Translations under genes and position numbers: made by a program | The notes under the pieces: model-generated | What the model was told of the DNA's origin: nothing | The model's input: the letters and a program-made list of their open reading frames with translations, nothing else | The model's database searches: none | Part shown: positions 41,718-50,174 of the stretch, piece by piece | Position numbering within the stretch: position 1 is the stretch's first letter | Layout of the letters: each line of letters starts with the position of its first letter | From: CAYZJB01 sp964602985 | Lineage (GTDB): Bacteria; CLD3; SB21 | Direction of reading: 5' to 3' | NCBI GenBank assembly: GCA_964602985.1 | Contig: CAZRTJ010000003.1 | Span: 167,535-231,534, forward strand | Length of the DNA: 64,000 nucleotides

Positions 41718-43694
41718 ATGGAATTTTCCATGCTGAAATATTTGCGCCAATTTCACCGGCTGATCCTGTATGGGGTCCTGACGTTGGCCTTCATCGCGAT
41801 GTTCGTATCCGTGGAGTCGATTTTCGAAATCTATTTTCCGCGCGTCCGCGAACTGCAGATTCATTTCTTCAAAGCGCTCCTTCTGGTGATCTTCTACGAG
41901 CCTTTACGTTCGTTTAGCGAATCCCGGATCCGACGGTGGCTTTTTACCTATTACCACGAGCGTCAGGGAAAAATCCGGTCCCTCGATGCGATTTTGTCCG
42001 CGCAAAGCGATTACAAAGCCGTCGCAGACACGGTCACATCGAACTTGCAAAAGATCCTGGGCGTCCACCATGTGAGTCTGTACCTGGCCATCCCGGATCA
42101 TCTCACGCTGATCAGTTCGACGATTGACGATCACCTGTTGACTCGCCGTTTTCAATGCGACGTGTTGGAGTTTGAGAAACGGTTGGCGATGCGACGTGTG
42201 TTTACCGTTGAGGAAGCGTCACAACTGATGCCACGGCATCCGTTCCCGACCGTCCTGGCACACGAGAAACATACCCACGTCATTGCCATCTGGAAGAAGG
42301 AGGAGATTAGCTACATCCTGGCCATCGGCGCAGTGGTCTCCGCCAATTTCGAATTAACCGGAGAGGACAAGAAGGTCCTGTGGCAATCGATGCAGCGGGT
42401 CGGACAAACCCTGGAAGATGCGCGACTCAATCAGCAATTGAAAAAAAGTCTGATGGAAAAGGAATTGATCCTGGACATCACCAAGCGGTTCAATTCCACC
42501 GCCAACCTGGAAGAGCTTCTGGATATGATTCTGGATGCGACGCGCGCGATCGTGCCTTTTGACGCGGCGGGAATCTTCCTCGTCAATGATGCCACCCAGG
42601 AAATCGAAAGCGCGGTCATCCGCGGCTACGAAGAGTCCGCGCTTGGGCAAATCGACATCAAGGTCGGTACCGGCTTGATTGGTCACGTTGCCAAGGTGGG
42701 CAAGATGATGATCGTCAAGGATGTGAGCTTCGACGAACATTACGTGAATCTCCGTCAATCCACGCGCTCCGAAATCGTCGTACCCATTCGGGACGGAGCG
42801 ACTGTCGTGGGCGTGCTGAACCTGGAGAGCGACCATCTGGCCGCGTATCACGAGGGGTTTGTCGACATTCTCAACGCTCTCGCCGCAGAAGCCGGAATCG
42901 CCATCAAGAATGCGAAATTGTATGAAGCCTCTGCCCGCAATCGCGAGCTGGAAAAGGAACTGCAGGTAGCCGGTAAGATCCAACAGGCGATCCTGCCTCA
43001 AAAATTGCCGCGCATCGAAAATCTCGACATTGCCGGTTTCAGCAGGCCGTGCTTTGCGGTCGGCGGCGATTTCTACGATGTGATCCGCCTCAACGATCAT
43101 CAGATCGGAGTCTGCATCGGAGATGTCAGCGGCAAGGGGGTTCCCGGCGCCATCATGATGGCGCTCCTCTACGCAGGTTACCGCGGCTTCGTGCGGGAGT
43201 TTTCCTCCACATCGGAAACCGTGGCAGCGCTGAACAATCTGCTCCGCGCCAACACGGCTGAAAATACGTATGCGACGTTCTTCTATACGGTCATTGATTT
43301 CGAATCGCTGATCATGTACTATACCAACGCCGGACACAGCGCTCCGTTTCTCTTCAAGGGTAATGGTGACGTGTTCCGGTTGACGCATGGCGGAATTGTT
43401 CTGGGATTTCTAGCGGATCAGGAATACAGTCAAATGACACGAATGATCGACCCTGGGGATGTGCTAGTGCTGTTTACGGATGGAGTGACGGAGTCCTTCA
43501 ACGCAGAAGATGAAATGTTCGGTGAGGAGCGCGTCCAGGAAATCGTTCGATCCAATCGGCATTTGCCCGCCCGGCAGATCCAACAACGAATTTTTGATGA
43601 AGTGACCCGGTTCCTCCCGGACGGCGGACTGCAGGATGATTTTACGACCGTGGTGATCAAGTTCGAAATCGTGCAGGATGGCTATGACTATTGA
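41718..43694 (+). CDS. GAF-domain SpoIIE-type serine phosphatase
   Basis: 658 residues. Two hydrophobic segments (about 14-33 and 48-63) are followed by two GAF-like sensor domains (about 90-235 and 250-400), a coiled coil, and a PP2C/SpoIIE domain (about 430-650) with GGDFYDVI, GDVSGKGVPGAIMM, TNAGHSAPFL, FTDGVTESFN and the final DDFTTVVIKFE. Metal-binding Asp residues are all kept. It is RsbU-like, so it may dephosphorylate an anti-anti-sigma factor, but no STAS or anti-sigma gene is near. It overlaps the MoxR gene by 17 bases. The gap 41657-41717 shows no promoter, so readthrough from ino1 is possible. Confidence 0.9.
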   Translation: MEFSMLKYLRQFHRLILYGVLTLAFIAMFVSVESIFEIYFPRVRELQIHFFKALLLVIFYEPLRSFSESRIRRWLFTYYHERQGKIRSLDAILSAQSDYKAVADTVTSNLQKILGVHHVSLYLAIPDHLTLISSTIDDHLLTRRFQCDVLEFEKRLAMRRVFTVEEASQLMPRHPFPTVLAHEKHTHVIAIWKKEEISYILAIGAVVSANFELTGEDKKVLWQSMQRVGQTLEDARLNQQLKKSLMEKELILDITKRFNSTANLEELLDMILDATRAIVPFDAAGIFLVNDATQEIESAVIRGYEESALGQIDIKVGTGLIGHVAKVGKMMIVKDVSFDEHYVNLRQSTRSEIVVPIRDGATVVGVLNLESDHLAAYHEGFVDILNALAAEAGIAIKNAKLYEASARNRELEKELQVAGKIQQAILPQKLPRIENLDIAGFSRPCFAVGGDFYDVIRLNDHQIGVCIGDVSGKGVPGAIMMALLYAGYRGFVREFSSTSETVAALNNLLRANTAENTYATFFYTVIDFESLIMYYTNAGHSAPFLFKGNGDVFRLTHGGIVLGFLADQEYSQMTRMIDPGDVLVLFTDGVTESFNAEDEMFGEERVQEIVRSNRHLPARQIQQRIFDEVTRFLPDGGLQDDFTTVVIKFEIVQDGYDY

Positions 43695-44676
43695 TATCCG
43701 GGAACTGAATGAGAGAATTCACCGGGAGAGCGAATTCGTCGAAAAACTGATCCGGGAAGTGGGTCAGGTCGTCGTCGGTCAGCGCGTCATGGTGGAGCGC
43801 ATGCTGGTTGCCCTGCTGTCGAACGGACACATTTTGCTCGAGGGCGTACCGGGGCTGGCCAAGACCTTGACGGTCAATACGCTCGCAGAATCGATCCACA
43901 CGACCTTTCGGCGCATTCAATTTACGCCAGATCTCCTGCCGGCGGATCTGGTGGGCACATTGATGTATAACCAAAAGGACGGCGGCTTCACGACGCGGAA
44001 GGGTCCGATCTTTGCAAACTTGATCCTGGCCGACGAGATCAACCGTTCGCCCGCCAAAGTGCAGAGCGCTCTGCTCGAAGCCATGCAGGAGCGACAAGTG
44101 ACAATTAGCGATACGACGTATCCGCTGGATGACCCGTTCCTGGTACTGGCCACGCAGAATCCGATCGAACAGGAGGGAACGTATCCACTGCCGGAAGCTC
44201 AGGTGGATCGATTTATGATGAAACTGCGGATCGGTTATCCGTCGCGTGAAGAGGAGTTGGAGATCATGCGTCGCATGGCCAAAAACGCCGAGCGGCCGCA
44301 TGCCGCGGCCGTGGTCTCGCCCGAAGAAATTCGTCGCGCCCGCTCCGTTGTCAACGACATCTACATGGACGAAAAAATTGAAAATTACATCCTCGATTTG
44401 ATCTTCGCCACTCGTCATCCGGACACGTTCGGATTGAAGACGCTGACTCCTCTCGTTCAGTTCGGCGCTTCTCCGCGTGCCAGCATCAACCTGGTCATCG
44501 CCTCCAAGGCATTGGCGTTCCTGCATCGACGCGGGTACGTCATTCCGGAGGACATCCGGGCGCTGGCGATGGATATCCTGCGCCATCGCGTAATCCTGAC
44601 ATACGAGGCGGAAGCGGAAGAGGTGACGAGTGAGAACGTTATCGAGCAAATCATCAACAAGATCGAAGTGCCATGA
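43678..44676 (+). CDS. MoxR-family AAA+ ATPase
   Basis: 332 residues. Walker A GVPGLAKT (about 61-68), Walker B LILADEINRSPAKVQSALLEAMQE, sensor 1 LATQNPIEQEGTYPLPEAQVDRF and sensor 2 GASPRASINL form a standard MoxR chaperone-like ATPase. MoxR proteins usually sit with DUF58 and VWA partners, which are missing here. It overlaps the phosphatase gene by 17 bases, and its own stop overlaps the next start (ATGA), so it is locked between a signalling phosphatase and a beta-oxidation enzyme. Either of two nearby ATGs (43678, 43684) could start it. Confidence 0.93.
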   Translation: MAMTIDIRELNERIHRESEFVEKLIREVGQVVVGQRVMVERMLVALLSNGHILLEGVPGLAKTLTVNTLAESIHTTFRRIQFTPDLLPADLVGTLMYNQKDGGFTTRKGPIFANLILADEINRSPAKVQSALLEAMQERQVTISDTTYPLDDPFLVLATQNPIEQEGTYPLPEAQVDRFMMKLRIGYPSREEELEIMRRMAKNAERPHAAAVVSPEEIRRARSVVNDIYMDEKIENYILDLIFATRHPDTFGLKTLTPLVQFGASPRASINLVIASKALAFLHRRGYVIPEDIRALAMDILRHRVILTYEAEAEEVTSENVIEQIINKIEVP

Positions 44677-46808
44677 GCGATTTATTTGGAATGACCCTGG
44701 ACATCCGCGAAAACATCGCGACCCTCACTTTCGATCTGCCCGGCGAAAAAGTGAACAAACTATCTTCGAAGGTTCTGCACTCGCTGGGCGATGCGATCGA
44801 GAAAATCGAGTCCGCCGCCGGTGTCCGCGCGTGTATCCTGCAAAGTGCGAAGCCGGACCTCTTCATTGCCGGAGCGGATATTGAGGAGATTTTTACGGCA
44901 GCTGACGCGGAGACCGTCCGCAAGGACGTCATGCTTGTGCACGAACTGTTTCTGCGGCTGGAGAAACTCCCTTTTCCTGTCGTGGCGATGATTCACGGCG
45001 CCTGCCTCGGGGGCGGGTTGGAATTGGCCCTCGCGTGTCACTACCGCATCGCGACCGATCATCCGAAAACAAAGATCGGACTGCCTGAAGTCATGCTCGG
45101 CATCATCCCGGGCTTTGGCGGGACGCAGAGACTGCCCCGCCTCATCGGTCTCCAACGTTCCCTACCCCTCATCCTGACGGGCAAGGCGCTGGATGCCAAG
45201 CGGGCGCTTCGACAGGGACTGGTGGACGCTGTGATACCGGCCAGCCGCATCGAGACACACGTGCAGGAGTTTATTCGGAAATTGCCTTCCGACCGCAAGA
45301 AGATCCTCGCCCGGCGACGCCCTCAGGGCCTCCTCCCGCGATTGCTGGAGACCGTCGGTCGATCCTTGATTTACAGTCAGGCGAAGAAGTCGGTCCTGCG
45401 CCAGACAAAAGGACATTATCCCGCCCCCCTCGAGGCGATCGAATCCGTCCGACAGGGATTTGGCAAATCTCTGCGGGCAGGTTTGGAAGGGGAAGCGCAG
45501 ATTCTCAGCCGGCTGGCCACTTCGAAGATTTCAAAACACCTGATTCAGATCTACTTTCTCACCGAACGCGTCAAGAAAAGCAACGGTACCGCCCAGCTCT
45601 CCGTGGACACGAAAGCGATTACGCAAACCGCCGTTCTCGGCGCCGGAGTCATGGGCGGAGGCATCGCCCAGCTCTTTGCCGATAAGGATATGGACGTCCG
45701 GCTCAAAGACATCTCCTGGGACGCCATCGCCCTCGGAAAGAAGCAGGCCGCGTCAATTCTCCAGCAAAAGGTGAAACGAAAAAGAATTTCCCGGCGGGAA
45801 TGCTCCCGCAAATTGGGCCGAATTACGGGAACGTTGGATTATTCTGGATTTCGCCGATGCAATCTCGTCGTCGAGGCGATCGTCGAAAACATGGACATCA
45901 AGAAGAAGATCTTCGCGGAACTCGCCACGCACGTTCATCCGGATTGTGTGGTCGCGTCCAATACATCGTCCTTATCCGTCACGGAAATGGGGTCCGCCTA
46001 TGCGCACCCACAGAATTTCGCGGGTCTTCATTTTTTCAATCCCGTACACCGGATGCCCCTGGTCGAGATCATTCGAGGCAAGGACACGTCGGACGCAACC
46101 GTCGCCACGTTGTTTCAGTTTTCCAAACGCCTCGGAAAAACTCCCATTGTTGTCAATGACGGACCCGGATTTCTGGTCAATCGCTTATTACTGCCGTATC
46201 TGAATGAGGCCTGCTTCCTTCTGGAAGAAGGATGTTCGGTAGACCGCGCCGACCGCGTCATGACGACGTTTGGCATGCCGATGGGTCCTTGTTTGTTGAT
46301 CGACGAAGTGGGAATCGACGTGGCCGACAAGGTGGCAGGAATATTCCAGAAAGCATTCGGCAGCCGCGTGCAGGGCTCTACGGTGATTGCGAAATTACAT
46401 GGCGCAGGACGACTCGGCAAGAAAGGCGGGTTGGGATTGTACACGCACAACGGCCGCCCTCAAGTGGACGCCGGCGTATACGCGATCATTCAGCCCAAAT
46501 CGGGATTTGCGTTGTCGGATGAGGAGATGGTTCGTCGCATGGTCTATCCCATGATCAACGAGGCGGCGCGTTGTCTGGAGGAGGGTATTGTGGAACGCGC
46601 GGACGACGTCGACATCGGAATGATCTTCGGCACGGGCTTTCCTCCTTTCCGGGGTGGACTGCTTCGTTTTGCCGAGTCGGAAGGCTTGGCGACCGTCCTG
46701 TCCGCACTGGAATCGATGGCGGCAAAACACGGCTCTCGATTTTTACCGTGCGATTCTCTGAAAAAAGTAGTACAAGAAAAAGGTTCCTTTTACACGCAAA
46801 CATCTTAG
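44673..46808 (+). CDS. FadB/FadJ-type enoyl-CoA hydratase/3-hydroxyacyl-CoA dehydrogenase
   Basis: 711 residues. The N-terminal crotonase domain has the oxyanion loop IAGADIEEI, LGGGLELALACHYRI and the catalytic Glu in GLPEVMLGIIPGFGGTQRL. The dehydrogenase domain begins with AVLGAGVMGGGIA (about 318), continues with NTSSLSV and the catalytic His in HFFNPVHRMPLVE, and ends with the paired C-terminal domains (GPGFLVNR, later FGTGFPPFRGG). It performs two steps of fatty-acid beta-oxidation. The partner thiolase FadA is not adjacent. The start overlaps the MoxR stop (ATGA). Confidence 0.94.
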   Translation: MSDLFGMTLDIRENIATLTFDLPGEKVNKLSSKVLHSLGDAIEKIESAAGVRACILQSAKPDLFIAGADIEEIFTAADAETVRKDVMLVHELFLRLEKLPFPVVAMIHGACLGGGLELALACHYRIATDHPKTKIGLPEVMLGIIPGFGGTQRLPRLIGLQRSLPLILTGKALDAKRALRQGLVDAVIPASRIETHVQEFIRKLPSDRKKILARRRPQGLLPRLLETVGRSLIYSQAKKSVLRQTKGHYPAPLEAIESVRQGFGKSLRAGLEGEAQILSRLATSKISKHLIQIYFLTERVKKSNGTAQLSVDTKAITQTAVLGAGVMGGGIAQLFADKDMDVRLKDISWDAIALGKKQAASILQQKVKRKRISRRECSRKLGRITGTLDYSGFRRCNLVVEAIVENMDIKKKIFAELATHVHPDCVVASNTSSLSVTEMGSAYAHPQNFAGLHFFNPVHRMPLVEIIRGKDTSDATVATLFQFSKRLGKTPIVVNDGPGFLVNRLLLPYLNEACFLLEEGCSVDRADRVMTTFGMPMGPCLLIDEVGIDVADKVAGIFQKAFGSRVQGSTVIAKLHGAGRLGKKGGLGLYTHNGRPQVDAGVYAIIQPKSGFALSDEEMVRRMVYPMINEAARCLEEGIVERADDVDIGMIFGTGFPPFRGGLLRFAESEGLATVLSALESMAAKHGSRFLPCDSLKKVVQEKGSFYTQTS

Positions 46809-46821
46809 AGGAGGAATGCGT

Positions 46822-46986
46822 ATGGCGATGTTAGGCGACACGCTGATTGCAAACGGAACAATCACGAAAGCTCAATTGGACGAGTGCCTTGCCGAACAGA
46901 AGTCCAGCGGCAAGAAACTCGGCGAAATCATCGTCGCAAAGGGCTACGCGACACAAGACCAGATCGAGAAAGCGCTGTCCTCGTAA
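46822..46986 (+). CDS. 54-residue stand-alone MshEN-like protein
   Basis: A short gene that is easy to miss. AGGAGGAA lies six bases before the ATG, an excellent signal, and it starts 13 bases after the fadB-type stop. The product is a tandem of one motif: MLGDTLIANGTITKAQLDECLAEQ at 3-26 (LG, three to four residues, hydrophobic, G, then L-x3-L-x2-Q) and KLGEIIVAKGYATQDQIEKAL at 32-52. This is the repeat seen at the N-terminus of MshE/PilB/GspE ATPases (MshEN, a c-di-GMP-binding domain in some). The first Arg of the binding motif is Met or Lys here, so ligand binding is uncertain. No secretion ATPase is attached. Confidence 0.8.
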   Translation: MAMLGDTLIANGTITKAQLDECLAEQKSSGKKLGEIIVAKGYATQDQIEKALSS

Positions 46987-47054
46987 GAGGGCTGGAAAGG
47001 GATGGACCGCCCTGACCTACGGGGCGCTGTGCTGTTGATCACCCGAGCGTTGTC

Positions 47055-48200
47055 CTACGGCTTCCGAAACTTGAGAAACTCCTTGAGATAGCTGTTTTGC
47101 GTTCGCAAAACTTCGTAGGAAAACAGCGCGATCCCGCCGGACTTTTCCTTTTTCACGATATCCCATTTTCGGATCGCGCTCGCGACGTTTTGATTGTACA
47201 GCGCCACGCCAACCCATACCCTGTCCATCGAAGTCAGGCCGGCGTTTCTTGCGGCTTTGAGATTGGCAGCGAATTTCTGATCGTCTGTTGCGTAGTTCAT
47301 CATGACGCAGAAGTCTAGAAGACCGTCGCGAATCCATGCCGGCCAGTCCTGCAAAACCCTGTCGCGGGCCACACGCACGTCGGCAAACACGGCAGCTGAT
47401 AACTCACAGGCCACTTGTCGACTTCGGATCAGGTGTTTTATTTCACGGACCATCTGTGACACCGCCTCCCGTCGTATCTCCCGCCACCGGGTTTCCCCCA
47501 GCTCTCCCATCGGAGTTCGGGGATCGACATGATACTCCAAGAGAAATTGCGACCGGGCGGACAGCGAGTAATCATAGTCGTCGTCGGCATATCGAATGTA
47601 GTCGAGGTGGAACCCATCCACAGGATAGCGAGACGCGATCTCCTCCACGCATGCGAGCACATGTCGGCGAGCGTCTTCCTCGAAGGGAGACAAGAAGATT
47701 CCCTCCATCCGCCGATCCACCAGTTGGACAGCGCCTTCTTCGATCATCGAGATGCCGCGGGAGGACACGGACGACCATTCCGGATGCGTGTGAACGACAT
47801 GCCGCGGCGAACGCGGCATTCTGGGCGCAGACCACACATAATAGACGTTCAACCACGCATGAACCCGAAACGCTTTGCCCTTTGCCCTTTCCAGCAAGTA
47901 GCCAAGCGGATCGAGAGAATCAGCGATCGATTCCGCGCGTGGGACGATTGAGGAGGAATAGTACGCATCCCCACGTCCGCGAACTTGAACAAACAAGTCC
48001 GTGAACTCACCTTCGACGGCGATCGTGAGCATCTCATCGATCGCCTCACGAGTCTTGAGCGCGTCTCGGACGACCCACAGCGCGGAGCGGTTCGAAGCGT
48101 TTTGCGCCATGACGGATGCATCTCCCGCCAACCACGCACCACAAATAAAAAAAGGCAATCGGAAGATTGCCTTTGCATATAAAACGATCGAACCGATCAT
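47055..48200 (-). CDS. GHL10-type (family 10-like) glycosyl hydrolase, exported
   Basis: The main domain matches the putative glycosyl hydrolase-like 10 family (PF02638 type): LFVQVRGRGDAYY, VHAWLNVYYVWSAP, YPVDGFHLDYIRYADDDYDYS with the acidic active-site region, and a C-terminal SGGIALFSYEVL. These proteins are thought to act on cell-wall glycans. ATG 48200 overlaps the stop of the preceding 118-residue gene (ATGA) and gives a hydrophobic N-terminus, but an intrinsic terminator (48144-48174) lies on codons 9-19. A later start, for example TTG inside or after the hairpin, is possible. No close operon partner apart from the ribosomal block. Confidence 0.8.
   Translation of the reverse strand: MIGSIVLYAKAIFRLPFFICGAWLAGDASVMAQNASNRSALWVVRDALKTREAIDEMLTIAVEGEFTDLFVQVRGRGDAYYSSSIVPRAESIADSLDPLGYLLERAKGKAFRVHAWLNVYYVWSAPRMPRSPRHVVHTHPEWSSVSSRGISMIEEGAVQLVDRRMEGIFLSPFEEDARRHVLACVEEIASRYPVDGFHLDYIRYADDDYDYSLSARSQFLLEYHVDPRTPMGELGETRWREIRREAVSQMVREIKHLIRSRQVACELSAAVFADVRVARDRVLQDWPAWIRDGLLDFCVMMNYATDDQKFAANLKAARNAGLTSMDRVWVGVALYNQNVASAIRKWDIVKKEKSGGIALFSYEVLRTQNSYLKEFLKFRKP
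48144..48174 (-). terminator. Terminator of the ribosomal block, inside the next gene's 5' end
   Basis: On the minus strand AAAGGCAATC pairs perfectly with GATTGCCTTT (10 bp) over a TTCC loop, followed by TTTTATT. It lies 23 bases after the stop of the 118-residue gene and is the obvious end of the S10-spc-alpha transcript. It overlaps codons 9-19 of the GHL10 gene if that starts at 48200. Confidence 0.9.
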
Positions 48201-48553
48201 GCCGTCAGAGAGGTTTCCTCGTAGAACTCGCAACGTCGTTTCTTTCCGATGCGGACCGTAGCCAGCTTGCCATGACCGATGGTCTTTGCGTTGCACTTGT
48301 GCCACTCCATCACGAGGTGAGCGCACACGGTTTTGTTGCGCGCATTGAGGCACTGGATTTTACCCTGATGCTCGGCCGCTTGGACGGCGGTGGAAGATTC
48401 TTCAACCACTGCTTTCTCTTTCCGTACGGGCCTGGCCGCCTTCCTGGGTTTGTGCGCGACGTTGGACTTGGCTGCTTTCGCGCTTCTGGAGGACTTCTTG
48501 GCCGGTTTGGCCTTCGCTGTGGTCTTCTTCGTAGACTTCTTTTTCTCTGCCAT
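48197..48553 (-). CDS. Lys/Ala-rich protein with C-terminal Cys domain, end of alpha operon
   Basis: 118 residues, no family recognised. Residues 1-47 are a histone H1-like tail (MAEKKKSTKKTTAKAKPAKK and onward, nearly all Lys, Ala, Ser, Arg), suited to bind nucleic acid. Residues 64-118 form a compact domain with four cysteines (68, 77, 87, 108) and three nearby histidines (79, 85, 94), possibly a metal site. GGGAAG precedes the ATG, and the gene follows rplQ by five bases and precedes the operon terminator, so it is made with ribosomal proteins. It may be a ribosome-associated or nucleoid protein peculiar to this lineage. Confidence 0.82.
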   Translation of the reverse strand: MAEKKKSTKKTTAKAKPAKKSSRSAKAAKSNVAHKPRKAARPVRKEKAVVEESSTAVQAAEHQGKIQCLNARNKTVCAHLVMEWHKCNAKTIGHGKLATVRIGKKRRCEFYEETSLTA

Positions 48554-48558
48554 AATGA

Positions 48559-49116
48559 TTACTTCCCGCTCATTTCTTCTTTTTTGGCCTTGATCCGTTC
48601 GGCGAGAGTCATCTTCCGTTTCTCACGCGCTTCCTTTTCCTGCTGGGCCTTTTCCCGTTTTTCGATCTGGGTCGATTCGTATCCGACGATTTCCAAAATT
48701 GCCATTTCTGCCGCATCCCCTCTGCGTTGGCCCAATCTCAACACGCGTGTGTATCCGCCTCCGGTATAGCTGGGATTCTTGGCCTTTCGTTCATCATCGA
48801 GCGTTCGCAATTTGGGAGCTATTTCATCCATCAGCTCGGTGACGACAGACCGGAATTGCGCCTTCTTGTCAGTCGGATCGACGGACAGTCCCAGACGCTT
48901 CTTGCCGAGGCGGCTCAACAGAATCCGCCGCGCGGACAAGTCTCCCTTCTTGGCAAAGGTCAACAGACGCTCGGCCACGCCTCTCGTCGCTTTTGCTTTG
49001 GCCAGTGTCGTGATGATTCGCTTATGACGGAACAACTCGTTGCACAGGTTCTGCAACAACGCTTTCCGATGAGACGTCGTCCGTCCCAGTTTTGCTACTT
49101 TCTTACCGTGTCTCAT
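48559..49116 (-). CDS. rplQ: Ribosomal protein L17 with insertion and C-terminal extension
   Basis: 185 residues against about 120 in E. coli. The core is clear: MRHGKKVAKLGRTTSHRKAL, then GGYTRVLRLGQRRGDAAEMAILEIVGY. About 25 extra residues (LSVDPTDKKAQ region and beyond) lie in the middle, and a Lys/Glu-rich helical tail of about 35 residues closes the protein. It follows rpoA in the alpha operon, 24 bases away. Insertions and tails in L17 are seen in other FCB bacteria. Confidence 0.95.
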   Translation of the reverse strand: MRHGKKVAKLGRTTSHRKALLQNLCNELFRHKRIITTLAKAKATRGVAERLLTFAKKGDLSARRILLSRLGKKRLGLSVDPTDKKAQFRSVVTELMDEIAPKLRTLDDERKAKNPSYTGGGYTRVLRLGQRRGDAAEMAILEIVGYESTQIEKREKAQQEKEAREKRKMTLAERIKAKKEEMSGK

Positions 49117-49140
49117 GTCTTCTCTATTCCTGCGTCTAAA

Positions 49141-50139
49141 TCACTCGTCGCCGTTCATGTACTTCGACAGATCCATTCCGAAACTCATTCCTCGCTCGTC
49201 CAGAATTTTCGTAAGCTCCGTCAACGATTTTCGTCCAAAATTGCGGTACTTGAGCATTTCCGATTCATTCTTACTGACCAAATCGCCGATCGTTTTGATG
49301 CCGGCGGCCCGAAGACAGTTGTGGGAACGAACGGACAACTCCAGTTCATCCACGCTCATCTTGAGCAACTGCCGAATCCGTGTCGACTCTTTGTCTTCGA
49401 CGTCTCCGCCCTGGGATTCATCTTCCGTTTCGAAATTGATGAACAACTGGACGTGGTCACGCAACAATCGGGCGCCGATCGTAACCGCATCGTCCGGCGT
49501 AATACTGCCGTCGGTCATGACTTCCAGCACCAGCTTTTCAAAATCGGTGTGCTGACCCACGCGTGTGCTTTCCACGGTGTAGCGGACGTTCTTGATCGGG
49601 TTGAAAATCGAATCTACGGGGACCGTGCCGATCGGCATGTCGGGGAATTTGTTTTCTTCCGAGGTAATCCAACCCTTGCCCTTGCCGATGCGAACTTCCA
49701 TTTCGAAGTTGGCGTCCTTGGACAACGTGCCCAGGTGCAATTCCGGATTGAGAACCTCGAAATCGATCCCGTTGGAGGCCTTCTGGATGTCTGCGGCTGT
49801 CAGTCGGCCCGGACCTTTCACATGCACAACAACTTTCTCTGGTTTCTTGTTGTGCAGTTTGAACCGAACCGCTTTCAGGTTGAGGATCAATTCGGATACG
49901 TCTTCGGAGACTCCGGGCACAGTCGAAAATTCATGAAGGACGCCGTCAATGCGAATCGATGTGATCGCGGCGCCGGGCAAAGATGACAACAATACGCGCC
50001 GCAACGAATTGCCCAAGGTCACACCGTAACCACGCTCCAGCGGCTGGATGATGAACTTTCCGTACGTCGTCGTATAGGTCGATTCCTCGAGTTCGATGCG
50101 CTCCGGCATCTGAAGGCCTGCCCAATTTTGCACTTCCAA
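49141..50139 (-). CDS. rpoA: RNA polymerase alpha subunit
   Basis: 332 residues. The N-terminal dimerisation domain (about 10-235) has the usual YGVTLGNSLRRVLLSSLPGAAIT; an acidic linker (EDESQGGDVEDKES) leads to the C-terminal domain that binds UP elements and activators (SVDELELSVRSHNCLRAAGI, then NFGRKSLTELTKILDERG). Standard alpha operon position between rpsD and rplQ. Confidence 0.98.
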   Translation of the reverse strand: MEVQNWAGLQMPERIELEESTYTTTYGKFIIQPLERGYGVTLGNSLRRVLLSSLPGAAITSIRIDGVLHEFSTVPGVSEDVSELILNLKAVRFKLHNKKPEKVVVHVKGPGRLTAADIQKASNGIDFEVLNPELHLGTLSKDANFEMEVRIGKGKGWITSEENKFPDMPIGTVPVDSIFNPIKNVRYTVESTRVGQHTDFEKLVLEVMTDGSITPDDAVTIGARLLRDHVQLFINFETEDESQGGDVEDKESTRIRQLLKMSVDELELSVRSHNCLRAAGIKTIGDLVSKNESEMLKYRNFGRKSLTELTKILDERGMSFGMDLSKYMNGDE

Positions 50140-50174
50140 TCTCCTTTATTAGAGACTTTGATCTATATCAAAGA

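Noticed and set aside
47001..47022. CGCCC/GGGCG stem between the 54-residue gene and the GHL10 gene
   Set aside because: Five-base stem without a following T-tract; not a convincing terminator.
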